Shown here: positions 1 through 12,500 of the stretch, in pieces
How positions within the stretch are numbered: the first letter of the stretch is position 1
Layout: every line of letters starts with the position of its first letter
From: Antennarius striatus
Lineage: Eukaryota > Chordata > Actinopteri > Lophiiformes > Antennariidae
DNA length: 64,000 bases
Assembly (NCBI RefSeq): GCF_040054535.1
Contig: NC_090787.1
Location: 15,521,001-15,585,000, forward strand
Reading direction: 5' to 3'
Notes under the pieces: generated by a model
Told to the model about the DNA's origin: nothing
The model's database searches: none
Seen by the model: the letters and a program-made list of their open reading frames with translations, nothing else
Made by a program: the position numbers and the translations under genes

Positions 1-79
1 GGCCAGTCATAAGACTTGTTCTGCTGATTTGAGCAAAATATGACAAAAGCAGAATTTAAATGTAATTGTATTGTTGAAT

Positions 80-237
80 TGACTGCGTCTCTGTGTGGCT
101 ACGCGATGCACTGGCATCCGTGGACACCCAGAGTGTCCCCCGCCTCACACCCAAGCAATTGGGATAGGCTCCAGCTCCTCGTGACCCCCGACAGCAGATG
201 AAGCGGTTAAAGATGGATGGATGGATGGATGGATGGT
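80..237 (+). repeat. 3' part of a fish SINE-like repeat with GGAT tail
   Basis: The core GGGATAGGCTCCAGC, followed by CGTGAC and AAGCGGTTAAAGATGGATGG, matches the right end of the fuller copy at about 5245-5646 (opposite strand). Related pieces lie at 35836-35897 and 39877-39962. It ends in a (GGAT)n run, as such copies often do. Only the 3' part is present. Confidence 0.7.
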
Positions 238-527
238 AATTGACATGAACACAAAACAACAGCAACTTGAGGGTCAGGTTTTTAATCCCTAATACACTCT
301 AGAACTCCAAAATTTTGTAAGATCAGTGCTGTCCATATTAATTCTAAATGCTCACCAATGTGTTTCGCTGATACATCTCTTATTTGTTTGCTTTGTTTTG
401 TGAGTTTCATTTAAGCCGTGTCAAAAATAAAATACCAGCCACACCACACTTGATTGGATATCTTTTTATGAACGAAGTGGTGATTCAATATAACATTTCT
501 CTGTGGGGAATAATGAAATATATTACA

Positions 528-558
528 TGTACATTACATTACATTACATTACATTACA
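528..558. repeat. ATTAC pentanucleotide microsatellite
   Basis: About six tandem ATTAC units, uninterrupted. Confidence 0.85.
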
Positions 559-1864
559 ACATATCTCTATGGCATTTTCTGAAAAGTTGCCTGTAAGTTG
601 TCATCAAATGTACCTTATCTGTGCCACTAATTCCATATGTGATTAAACATCAATAGCGAGCGGTTTAATATCTTTGGGCTAACTGCTCAGTCGTGTTCCT
701 TTGTCACCTTAAGCCAGCGTTGCTGCTAAGGGTTTCTGCAAATTTTTTGCTATTCAAAACTCTGCAAAGCAGAAAAAGTGTTAGGGGGCAAGCATGGATC
801 TAGAAGAAAGCACCTTTTCTCTAGAATGATGTGGTCACACGGCGTTGTTATTTGTACAAACACTGCTTGTCCCAGAGAAATATGACACATACTATACAAT
901 TAAAAGTTCTACCACTGTTATTCCTGTAGAATTCATACAACTATTGGGTGTAGCGTTAGGTTTAGTTTAGTTTTTCTCTTTGGAAACGGTAGTTTTTTTA
1001 TGGAATGTGGGAGATGATGAGTGCGCCTCGCCTTGAAACCCTGTTTACTCCGATTTGTCTATTTCCTGGAGATAAACTTATCACAATCATCAAGGAGGAG
1101 CTCCACAGGATTGGAGGTGAATGTTGTAGAAATCTAATAAATGAATTCGAAATCTTATTTTCTTAATGACATTGTGCTACAAGACCAGACTTGGTTCAGT
1201 AACCTTAATTTCTTCAGGATTTCCCAATGTAATTGGCTTCGTAGATGTGCAGGTACATGTAGATTGACTGCTGTTTCAACATGTTAAAGACTGCTTCATT
1301 GATAGACTACCGTCTGTCCAGATCACATGTGATGCTGCTGACTACATTTCTGATGTGGAGGCAAAGTGTTCTAGGTCGGTTCCTGACTCACAGATGTATG
1401 ATGAGTCTTACCTGAGCAACAGACTGTAATGGGGTACGTAGCATGGTTTGCAATAACTCACTTGTCCATCCTTTACTCCACTCTGATATATCCTCTGTAC
1501 ATCACAGGAGACTTTGAAAGACTTTCGTGTGGAGGACAGGGGTTACTCATGGTAACCGAGGCTGCTGACCCCTTACACGTAACGTAGCCCCCCCCCACAC
1601 ACACATACACACACACAGAACTTCAACTGGGCTCACTGCAGGAGGAGAGGCTGGGAGGAGATGACCATAGGCCTGCTGAAAGTCTGTTTCTAGTGTCTAC
1701 ATCCCCTCAGGATGACCCCTGAGAGGGCCTGTGACGTAATTGTGTTGTTCTTCATACTATTGCCTCTACTAGAGGTGAACAATACGTGTATCATGTGACT
1801 AAAACACACAGAAAATAAGAACCAAGGCATTCAGAAACTGCAACATTCCGCGACTTACCCTGGC

Positions 1865-1900
1865 CTACTTCCAGGGTAGCTCAGGGTACCCTGGAAGTAG
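1865..1900. repeat. perfect 14-bp inverted repeat
   Basis: Left arm 1865-1878 is the exact reverse complement of 1887-1900, with an 8-nt loop. A second, unrelated perfect inverted repeat follows at 1965-2012. Confidence 0.85.
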
Positions 1901-1964
1901 TACCTGACAAGTACATAGCTTTGACCTGTCAGGGTAGGTCAAAGCTAGTGCGTAACTATGACCA

Positions 1965-2012
1965 TAGATCAAAGCTAGTGCATAGGTAGATCAAAGCACT
2001 AGCTTTGATCTA
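1965..2012. repeat. perfect 17-bp inverted repeat with LEF/TCF-like ends
   Basis: Left arm 1965-1981 (TAGATCAAAGCTAGTGC) is the exact reverse complement of 1996-2012, with a 14-nt loop. The loop carries another copy of TAGATCAAAG, so a shorter hairpin can also form (1987-2012). No gene is implied. Confidence 0.85.
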
Positions 2013-2064
2013 CGGCCTTCTCCCGCCTCTTTCTATCTTATCCGGTTTCTGAGTGTAGAAAAGT

Positions 2065-2245
2065 TGAAATTTGACTTTGACCTAGTTTTCTCAAGGTCAA
2101 GGTCATCATCTCATTTCACCCCCTTTGCCGCCCGAGTAATCTGCTTTTTGTTTCATCTTTCTATCTGCAACGGTTGTGAAGATATTTGGTGGACACACGA
2201 ATGGACGAACGGACGAACGGATAGACGGACGAAGACACAAACACT
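2065..2245. repeat. dispersed-repeat-like block with tandem AGGTCA half-sites
   Basis: The block contains TCAAGGTCAAGGTCA, two nuclear-receptor half-sites in tandem, then a GGACGAACGGACGAACGG-type run. The layout resembles a dispersed fish repeat known to me by pattern only; the family was not identified. Confidence 0.4.
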
Positions 2246-4407
2246 GACAATTACAATACATCACCGCTTTGAAACAGGATGCATTAAAACTTGGAAGTCT
2301 AAAAGCTGTTCTAGGCAGTGCCACAGCTATTGATGTACGAACTAAAGCAGTATGGCTATTGTCAAGGAAATCATGCAAAATGGCTCTTGATTTCAGTTCT
2401 TATATAAGTATATGCATGGGTTTGAATATTCTTCTTGTGAACTGTTTTTGTAACATACATGTTGATTTACTGATTATTTATAAAACATTAAAAAGTTTTA
2501 TTAAAAGGTTTCGTTATTTAATAGATGTTGATATAGATGACAGTACATTTATGTATGTGTAAAGAGGGTTATGTTGGCGATAAAACAACTGAACAGTCAA
2601 ACGGCCACTTAATATTTACTGTACAATGTCAAACATAATGAAAATGAGGAGGTACTCCCATGAGATGCTGCAGAAGTCTGACCTGCGTGAACAATGTTGT
2701 TAAATGACATTCCCCGCTGCTGCCATGCATGCTTGTCCTCTGCTGGATTGTGCCTAAATAAAATAAATTAATAGACTACCAAGCCTTTTTCCCCTGTAAT
2801 TTCATTGTGATAGTAATGGACTATATTTAAACTTTGCATTGACTCCCACGCCTACGGGTTTACAGGCTCAGAGTAAGTCAACCAAGAATTAGAGGTTTTA
2901 CTCAAGGGTTTGTTAACCCTGCTTCATGAAACGGACCCTTGGAGCTAAATAATCATTATAGGTATTCAGCAGTTTTGATAATACTTATTTAAGCAGGAGA
3001 CAAATAGAAGGAAGGTATCAATTTACTTATTTTCCTCTCCTCTTTATTTTCTGACTTTGTTTCAGCTCATTAGAAACACCGGTCTAATGTCATACGACAC
3101 CCTTTATTTGTATTGTACACATACATGTAACCATAGCTCTTCGTGTCTCTCCTGTCAAAGCCCCGCTACCTTTGAATTAGCTGACATCAAAAACACTGAA
3201 CAGGTCTTACAGGGCTTTGGCAGCTGACTGAGGACTAACTTTGCTGTAAGACACAAGTTGGCATTGATACATGTACAAACCAGTTAGTATGGGGGGTGCA
3301 AACACTGTAAAATACAGGGATCAGATAAAATAGCAGTGAAATTAGAAATTGTGAAGGTGCAGACACACACATATCCATGATTACAGACCATTGTTTTGAG
3401 AATAACAAAAATTCTGTGCAATTTAGAACTTTGCTAATAGATGAATTCATAACCACAGGGATCAAATTGACCCATAAAAGTCCTGTATTGATTCATACTC
3501 AAGTTTAGCACACATATTTAAGTGGGTTTGTTCATAAAAAACATGATTAAATAAAATAATGTAAGAAAGACAAAAAATATACAAGACCCGCACAAGATCC
3601 TGAGTTAACCCGAAGCCTGACCACTGAATTCAAGTCTCTCTCAAATGTTTCAAAAAGACAGATAGGGTTCCTAAGTACAGTACATTATTTAGAGGGTGAT
3701 CATACAGAAATAAAACTGGTCACTTGATACTGTGCCATTTTTAAAACACAGCTGGCAGGTACTTTCCAATACTACTCAGTTTTATCACTCAGTCTAAATA
3801 AAGAATCTCTATTATTAGGCATGCTTTCCATTTGTAGATGCTCTGTCATGTCATTGAGCCAAAAACATTTTGTTGAGCAGTGAGCTCATGTCCTCTGCTC
3901 CTGCATGATTAAAGTATGTTCAAAAAGATGCTAAATACTGCAGTTGTCTGTGAATATCAGAAGCCCTATTTGACATGTAGATTGGAAAGAGGGCTTAAAA
4001 TTCCACAGGCATGTATAATGTTTGGTGTAACAGACTTAAATATTTTACTTTTTGTCAGTAATTTCATCAACCTTTAGTTTATATTGAGTCATATTGGTTC
4101 GTTTATACACAGAGCGTGTAAAGCGGTTAAATATAGTGAAACTTTCTTACTAAAAATGTATTCTTAAAAGATTATACTAAATATTATTATGCGTTCATGT
4201 GGCCACCATGCAAATATTTTTCAGATTACTCTGGAAATCTTCAAGCTATTTTGTAGGCAAAAATAAGGAGTCACTATGGAAAACTGAGCATGTTCTTACA
4301 CACAAAACATGGTGGCAAAGAAAAATAGATTCAACACTGACCTCATTTCAACACCTCATTGCGGTTATTTATAGGACACAAAAATAAGTATATATAGACA
4401 CATATAC

Positions 4408-4410
<3 letters not shown>

Positions 4411-4464
<54 letters not shown>

Positions 4465-4467
4465 CGT

Positions 4468-4499
<32 letters not shown>

Positions 4500-4500
4500 T
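4411..4500. repeat. GT microsatellite
   Basis: About 44 GT units with three GC-containing interruptions (CGTGCGTGTGCG) in the middle. Confidence 0.95.
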
Positions 4501-5244
4501 TACATAGTAGTGGTGGACAAAGAGCAGAAGAGAGCAGTGGTGATAGATGTGGCAATTCCAGCTGATGCCAACATCAGGAAGAAGGAACACAAAAAGATTG
4601 AGGGTTAAAAGAACAACTGGAACATATGTGGAAGATCAAGGCAAATGTGGTCCCCATGGTAGTAGGAGCACTTGGGGTAGTGACCCCCAAACTTGAAGAG
4701 TGGCTCCAGCAGATTCCTGGAAAAACAACTGAAGCCTCAGTCCAGAAGAGCGCAGTCCTAGGAACAGCTAAGATACTGCGCAGAAACCTGAGACTCCCAG
4801 GCCTCTGGTAGAGGACCCGAGATTGAGGATGACACACAGATACCACCATACAAGGGTGAGAGGAACATTTTTTCTAATTAACATAAGGTATTATCATTAC
4901 TACCTGACTCCTGGCAGGTGACCGACAGATAGGTTCAGAATTATTTTCATAGAGCAGGAGCTCCATCTAGTGATATTAATTTGCAATTGCTAGTCCTGAT
5001 GTGAGTTCACGATCATCTGAGTAAACTAATTTTATTTTCACAACCATTACAGTTGATACACAAAAGATGTTTTATGATTAAATACCGTACACTGAGGACT
5101 TATTGGGGTACTTATCACTAAAGGTACACAGAGAAATAGAACATGAGTGTCACACAAATTGACTCCATATACATTTTATCTTTATTCCAAGAGCACTGAA
5201 TTAAATAAGTTTAGTCAAAAGTGTCGTGCTGATTCTTGAACTTA

Positions 5245-5646
<402 letters not shown>

Positions 5647-5999
5647 CTCTTCACAAATGTTGCACCATTTAAAAAATTAAATACACAGACTTTCCAGTGG
5701 TACAGTATATGATTTATTGTCAAGAAGCATTGTTACAACAAAGAATGTACCAAAGACTAATTTCCTTACTTTTTGTGTGTTTGTACTTTTTGTGTTTGTT
5801 TGTCTGTTTGTTGTGTGTTTGTTAAATAAAATGTTTTTAAAAAGTTTAGCTGTATCAGGAGAACATGGACTATTCAAAAAACAGATGACTTATATTCAAA
5901 ATAGGAATGCTATGAATGTTATGAAAGTGGGTCAGTAGTATTAAATAATGGGAAATGTTTTTTTTTAATATTCAGTCGAAATAATACAAGTTGAAATAA

Positions 6000-6155
6000 T
6001 TAAATAAGTAAATAAATAAATGAATAAATGAATGAATGAATGAATGGATGGATGGATGGATGGATGGATGGATGGATGGATGGATGGATGGATGGATGGA
6101 TAATGGATGGATGGATGGATGGATGATGAATGAATCAATGAATAAATAAATAAAT
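6000..6155. repeat. AATA/AATG/GGAT compound microsatellite
   Basis: Tandem tetranucleotides grade from AATA through AATG into GGAT (about 20 units, one interruption) and back to AATA. Confidence 0.95.
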
Positions 6156-6376
6156 ATGTACATACGTTCATAAAAAACCTGCTGTATTTTCAATTTGTGT
6201 TATAAACCTTGTTTGTCTAACAATATTAACCATCTGGCAGTCAGACGAGAGGTTTGTCAACACTGTACATCCTGGACTAATCCAAAGCCTGAGGGAAGTA
6301 AGTTCTAGTCTTGTCGACATCTCCATTTAAGGCTTTTTTGTGAAAGAACCGGTTTTATCTACCTCTGGGGATGAAT

Positions 6377-6736
6377 TTACATGAAAATGGTTGTCAAATT
6401 TACTTTTCGACGACGGTTTGAAGAAAAACACCTACTTTTCTGGGTAGGCGATCCCCGCTCCACCCCTCCTCTGTCATGAGATGAGCCGTTCCGTTCGTGC
6501 GCCTCCAGTTCGGCATCAGCTGAGTTTGACGAGCACCGCCCACTCCTGGCTGTCACCCGTTCCACCGAGGATGTTTAACGACACTGTCTTCCTCAGAACA
6601 AATAACAGGTGATTAACAACATTTATTGATTCGTGTCAGCCCGAACAATGCGCTACGAGAGCTGGCTTTTCCCGTCTTTTTCCGGGGGCTTTGAAACAAT
6701 AACGTTCCGGAGCATTTTGGGCTGGTTTCGCAGTTG
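6377..6736 (+). promoter_or_regulatory. dop1b: probable dop1b promoter and non-coding first exon
   Basis: This block is richer in G+C and CpG than its surroundings and ends with a good splice donor, TTG|GTGAGT, at 6736/6737. The next in-phase acceptor is at 9526, 40 nt before the dop1b start codon, so 6377-6736 probably holds the promoter and 5' UTR exon. The start site cannot be placed from sequence alone. Confidence 0.5.
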
Positions 6737-8067
6737 GTGAGTCATTGATGCACCTGATAGTGCTAGCTAATTTTGTTTGCGGTAACATAAACGTTAGCAT
6801 GATCGCATAAGAATATCAGCTTGCACCGGCAAAATAAGCTGTTTGACGTTAAATGTATTTTTAATTGATAGCTGTCCAGCCTATCCCTTGAAATTTCCCC
6901 CCTCTATTGACGAAAATGGGTTTGTTGTTCGCTAGCTATGCAGTCGTGTATGTTATTGTGTGCGTCATGTTGTTGGTGTATGGCTTCTACTCTACATAGT
7001 ATCCACTTCGTATTGCTCAGTACGTACTTGAAAGGCTTCAGCACCGATGGTCACTTGATCAATTATTATGTTTTCATGGCGCATTTTAAACGTCGTGACG
7101 TCATGGCTTGCGGTGTTGCCCTTAGAGGTTGTTGTTGTGTGTCGTGGTGCATGTGTACACACCGCTATGTTTAACAGCAGTCCGTCCAAATGTATAGTTT
7201 TATTACACTTACTGTTAGTCGTATCTTATTTCACAATGAGGAAGTGAGGAAGTGTACGTGTGCTTTGGCACACACTGTTTGCCCTGCCTTGTTTCACATG
7301 TCAATTTATAATAATGATTTGCGTGAAAGTTGCTTTCACATGATGCAAGTTGTCTCTTCGCAGGTGGAATAACTCAGTAGAAGAAAATACCTGTACCAAG
7401 GCCCAATAATCACTTTTATTACAGTCACATGCTGTGCAAAACAAACCCATTTCCTTGTAACTATAGTTTATGTTTGTGGATTTGGAACAGTCAGCCTTTT
7501 GGCTGTGCTGTCGATGTATTATTATTTGAATCCACACCAGATTGCACATTTTCATGGATGCCAGTGTCCTAAATATGCCAGATTTATTTGTCAAGTATCT
7601 TTCATCGCAGCATCAGCCTGGAAGGTCATGTTTTCATGTTTTTACTTGGGAGGATTACACAAAAACTACTGAATGCATTTCCATAAAAACTGCTAAAAGA
7701 AGGGGTATGTAGTCAAAAATAGCTTACATGTACGTGAGGCACATGTTATGTTGTTGCTTGTAGTTGTCACTGACACAAATACGATATCTGAAGTTCTTTG
7801 TGTAAATATTATACAGTACTGTATGAAAATACAGTAATCAGTATTCTGTATTTTGTTACATTGGAGCACATCAGCAAATGTCTTTTTTAATTTTAACTAC
7901 TAAGTGTTTGTATTTCACAAATTACTCAAAAGAGTAATTAGTTTTTCTGTTGTATCTGATAAATTTTCATGTCAGTAGACAGATTTTTTTTAATACCAAG
8001 CTGCACGTGTTTTTGACCATCTCAGCCCAAGCACTGAGTCCAGATGTTTATGCTCCTCTAATCCTGC

Positions 8068-8071
<4 letters not shown>

Positions 8072-8141
<70 letters not shown>
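8072..8141. repeat. CA microsatellite
   Basis: About 34 uninterrupted CA units, within dop1b intron 1. Confidence 0.95.
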
Positions 8142-8146
<5 letters not shown>

Positions 8147-8161
8147 ACCACTGCCAATGCC

Positions 8162-8681
8162 ACATGTGTCAAACTCAAGGCCCGGGGGCCCAAATGTGGC
8201 CCACCACATCATTTTATGTGGCCTGCAAGAGCATAAAAGATCAGAGTGTCAGAAAAATAAATAGATCAAAAGTGTGTTTTGACCAAAACTACATTTCCGA
8301 CAATGCAGTAATTCAGCCCATTTTAACTTTTACAAAACCATGTTTAACAAAGTTAATGTCCCAACTTGTCTTTGCTGTTATTTTTCTTTATTCATTGGAT
8401 AGTTTGATCCTTGATTGATGGAGTTCTGTAGGTTTAATAACCTGACAAATTAAAAGGATTTATGATATAACAGAGAAACAAACAGATTTTTACTGTGTAA
8501 CTGTAATGGTTGTAACTTTAATTAGTAATAAATTCAGAGTTAGTTAACATTAAGGAATAGTTACATCTATTTTACATTACCTTGAGCTACATTTAGTTAC
8601 ATTTATTAGTTACATCTGGCCCTTTGAGGACAGCCATTATGCTGATGTGGCCCTCGGTGAAAATGCGTTTGACACCTCCAG
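8162..8681. mobile_element. hAT-like non-autonomous element (MITE)
   Basis: The left end, GTGTCAAACTCAAGGCCCGG, and the right end, GCGTTTGACACCTCCAG, form terminal inverted repeats (GTGTCAAACTC against GTGTCAAACGC). The subterminal 'GGCCC...ATGTGGCC' motifs resemble the common vertebrate hAT ends of the CAGGGGTGTCAAACTC type. No transposase is encoded. The target duplication is not clear. Confidence 0.6.
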
Positions 8682-9566
8682 CCTATGCTATGTGCTTGAC
8701 GTCAAAAACACTACTGTACTCTTTCTATATTTTTACATTATATTTAGTTGTGGTATTTGCTTCTAACATTGGGGGGTTAACTTGTGTTGCCAAAAGTAAA
8801 TTTATTTCTTAACTTTCATTTTTGCCTCAGGACGTTTAAATAACTCAATATTCATGTAAACAAATTCAGACATTTAAAGTGAAATTACTGCTTTCTGACA
8901 GAATATCAATCAGCTGTATTTCCCCTATATTTTGGGGCTTTTTTGTTTTTTACAATAATCGTTTTTCTTATTTGTTTTCATGGTCAGCAGTTTACTCTGG
9001 TTCAATGTCCATTTAACCTCTTTGTCAGCCACAAAAGGCTGCTGATTTCAGTGGAAAAAGCTGTGCTTAAGCGGCAGACAGTCACAGCTAGCATGTTAGT
9101 GAATCTCAGGGAGAGTTTAACTGCTAAAATGACAAGTATTCCCCTCTGGAGTCAGTGGAGACTAAAAAACTAATAGGAGAGTGGTTATTAGATTTACATG
9201 CAACAAAATTCCAAAAACAAGACTCTAAATAAATATTCTTTGTTTGTTAGAAGTGTACTAAATTGTCAGGAGATCTTATGCCACTGTCCCCTTAGTTTTT
9301 GCCAGAGGACAAAAGGGAAAGAAATTGCAGTCCTCTCTATGTTGACCCATCATGAATGTGATATTTGCCTCAGAATTTGTGTACATCAAAGAACACAGTT
9401 AACTGGTTACCCTTATTTGCCATGTACAAGCCTCAGGGGCAGTAGAATATCCAACAAGTTGAAGACAGACCGATAGTGTTATTGAGTTTTTTCCTCAGAA
9501 AATCTTGTTTGTGTGTTCTTTTCCAGATATTTTGTGCTGAACATGCTGGGATCAGTCTGATGCATC

Positions 9567-12500
9567 ATGGATCCAGAGGAGATAGAACTGCAGAATGACT
9601 ACCGTTACCGTAACTATGCAGTGGTCATTGAGAAAGCACTGAAAAACTTTGAGTCTTCGAGTGAGTGGGCAGATCTCATCTCTTCTTTGGGCAAATTAAA
9701 TAAGGTAAGAGATGGTGTAGATACTCCAGAGGCTTTATCTATCCCGTGCACTGCTAATTGTACAAAACTGTGGTGGTTGTTATGATGGTGAATCATTGGA
9801 TGTTTAATCTAATACTTTTGTTTTAGGTGGCAATATTTTGCAAAGATGAACTTAGCAGTTGCTTTGTGGATTTCAGTTCCCTTAACTCATTGGGAGGATC
9901 TCATTTCTTAATGAAACACTCTCTCTCTGGTATAGAACCTTGCTGCTCCTGTCTTCTTGCCATCTGTTTTTACTGAGAAAACATTTATATCCCAGAATCT
10001 GGGTTTGAAAAAATGAATCGTACAACAATATGCATAAATCCCTATTCGTTATATTGAATAGTTCTGCCACATTGTCACTCAGTGCTTCAACTACAATGCC
10101 TGTTGTTTTTTGTATGTGTGTTCTGTCAGGCCCTGCAGAGTAACCTCCGCTACTCCCTTCTGCCGAAGAGGCTGATTATAGGGAAGCGTCTGGCCCAATG
10201 CCTGCACCCGGCTCTTCCAAGTGGAGTACATCTCAAGGCCCTGGAGACCTACGAGGTCATTTTCAAAATCATTGGTACAAAATGGCTGGCAAAGGATCTG
10301 TTCATTTACAGGTGAAGCAACTGGCATACATCATTTAATCCTCCAAGAAGACCTAAAAATATGTGGTGCTTCTTTGATATAACGTGTTAGTGTGTGTTTG
10401 TGTTTTACCTATTTGCAGCTCAGGACTGTTCCCATTGTTGGGCTATGCAGCCATGGCAGTGAAGCCTGTGCTGCTGAAGCTTTATGAGCGCTACTATCTC
10501 CCACTGCAGAGGGCTTTGCTGCCCAGTCTTCAGGCCTTTATAACTGGATTACTGCCAGGCCTGGAGGAGGGCCTTGAGGTTTATGACAGGTAGTTAGTGA
10601 ATGGTACACACTATACTTTCCACATAAAGCAGTCTGGCAAATTTTACATTTATATGCCTGTGCCAAAGAGGTATATTCATGGTCACCATCCGTACAAAGC
10701 ACAGTCTCAACTTGTGTGAAGTTTGACACATGCATTCTATGGTTATGATGCTATGATAAGACTTATAGTCTTGTCAACATCAACAGAACCTCACATAAAA
10801 TAAATGTGATTCATCTTAATATTTTTGATTGTCTTTAAATCTTTGTATTTGGACACAGATTTGCTTAACATGTTTTTTGACATAAATCATGCCAAACCCA
10901 GATGCTAGTAAGGATCTTTGTAATTTTGTTGCCAAGGGTAAACCTGGGGATTTTTATAATCTAGATTCATCCTAATCTAGATTCTCTTGACAGCCTTTTT
11001 TCTTTTGGTTATAACTTGTAATTCCGCCAAATCATACACACTGGACCATTTGATTTAAATATACTGTACTTAATTAGCACATTGCAGAAGGAACAAAGGG
11101 CTTTATGTTGGACTTTGAAGAAGTGCAAATGCATAGAGACAGTTTTTAACATTTTAATCATGGGATTCGTTGACAGAATTGTTCTTTGTAATGTAAAACC
11201 CTATTTTCCTGTTATCTATCCATCTTCAATTGTTTTTTCTTCACTCAATTGTGCAGTAGTACACATAATCAGGAGACCAAGGCTTTTCATCAAATATTAC
11301 ATTGGGAAACTCACTTTTGAGTGAGTGCCAGGCAACCACTGCATTACACTGCCCTAAACAGTACTTCTGTTTTATAGTATAATATGTAATTTTGATCAGG
11401 TTATGGATATAATGAGGGAAGACATGAAGGTAGTTGGTGTGAGAGAAGAGGATTCAAAGGACAGGTCTAGATAGAGGAAATTGATTCGCTGTGGCGACCC
11501 CTGAAGGGAAAAGCCGAAAGGAAAAGAAGAAGATGATGTAATTTTGATCAGGGTTGGTTTGCTTGTCATCAGGTACCCTAATCCCAGCCTGTCACATAGA
11601 AATTTGGATTTATCAATAAATTTACAGACAGCTTGTCACTAAGTTGTCCTTATACTGTTCTGTCTAGGACTGATGCCTTGTTGCTCAAGTTGTCGCTGCT
11701 GGTGGGTCAGCAGGTTTTCTATGGTGCTCTGTGGGGCAGTATGCTGGTCAGTCCCATTGTCCGACTACCTGCCTCTGTCTTTATCGTCACACATTTGGAC
11801 CGTATGGTGTCCCTGCGTCTCCAAACACACATGCTTGGCTACGACCACAGATTGGTGGTGAGTCTCTATTTGTCATATGATATATTTGTGGTATGAAGCA
11901 TATTTAATGATGAAGATCAAGTTTTGTGGAGATCATATTTGTATATTTTTGTCCTGTTACACTTTAAGTCATCACAATTTATTTGTTATGATTTTAATTG
12001 CTTCTATGGGCCTCTGCTTCTGTTTGCCTTCAGCTAAAGGCAGTGAGTCTTTCTCTCCAAGACTCCAATGTACTGGTTCAGAGGAACATGCTGGAAATCC
12101 TGCTTTACTTTTTCCCCTTTGCTGAATGCCTGGTATGTACATACTAAAACACACAAAGTAATGTTTTTATACAATTATTCTCCTGAAGTCAAGAGTCAAT
12201 CAGAAATTCCTTATGTATCCTCATATCTTTAGATTCAGGTTATTCTGTGAATATACTGTAAAAGGCTACTGTCTTTTTGCCTGGTATACTTACTATCATC
12301 AACCTATCACTCACATCTAGTTGTGTCCTTGACCACTTTAAAATAGGTTATGTACAATTTGTCTGTCTGTAATCAATATTTTTATACCCATTTCTGAGAT
12401 TCATTTTGTCTCCTAACTACTGTAAGAAACACTTTTCTCTGATCCGATCCTTCCCTTTGTTGAAATGGAAAGAAAAACCAATATTAATCGGGCATTCCCC

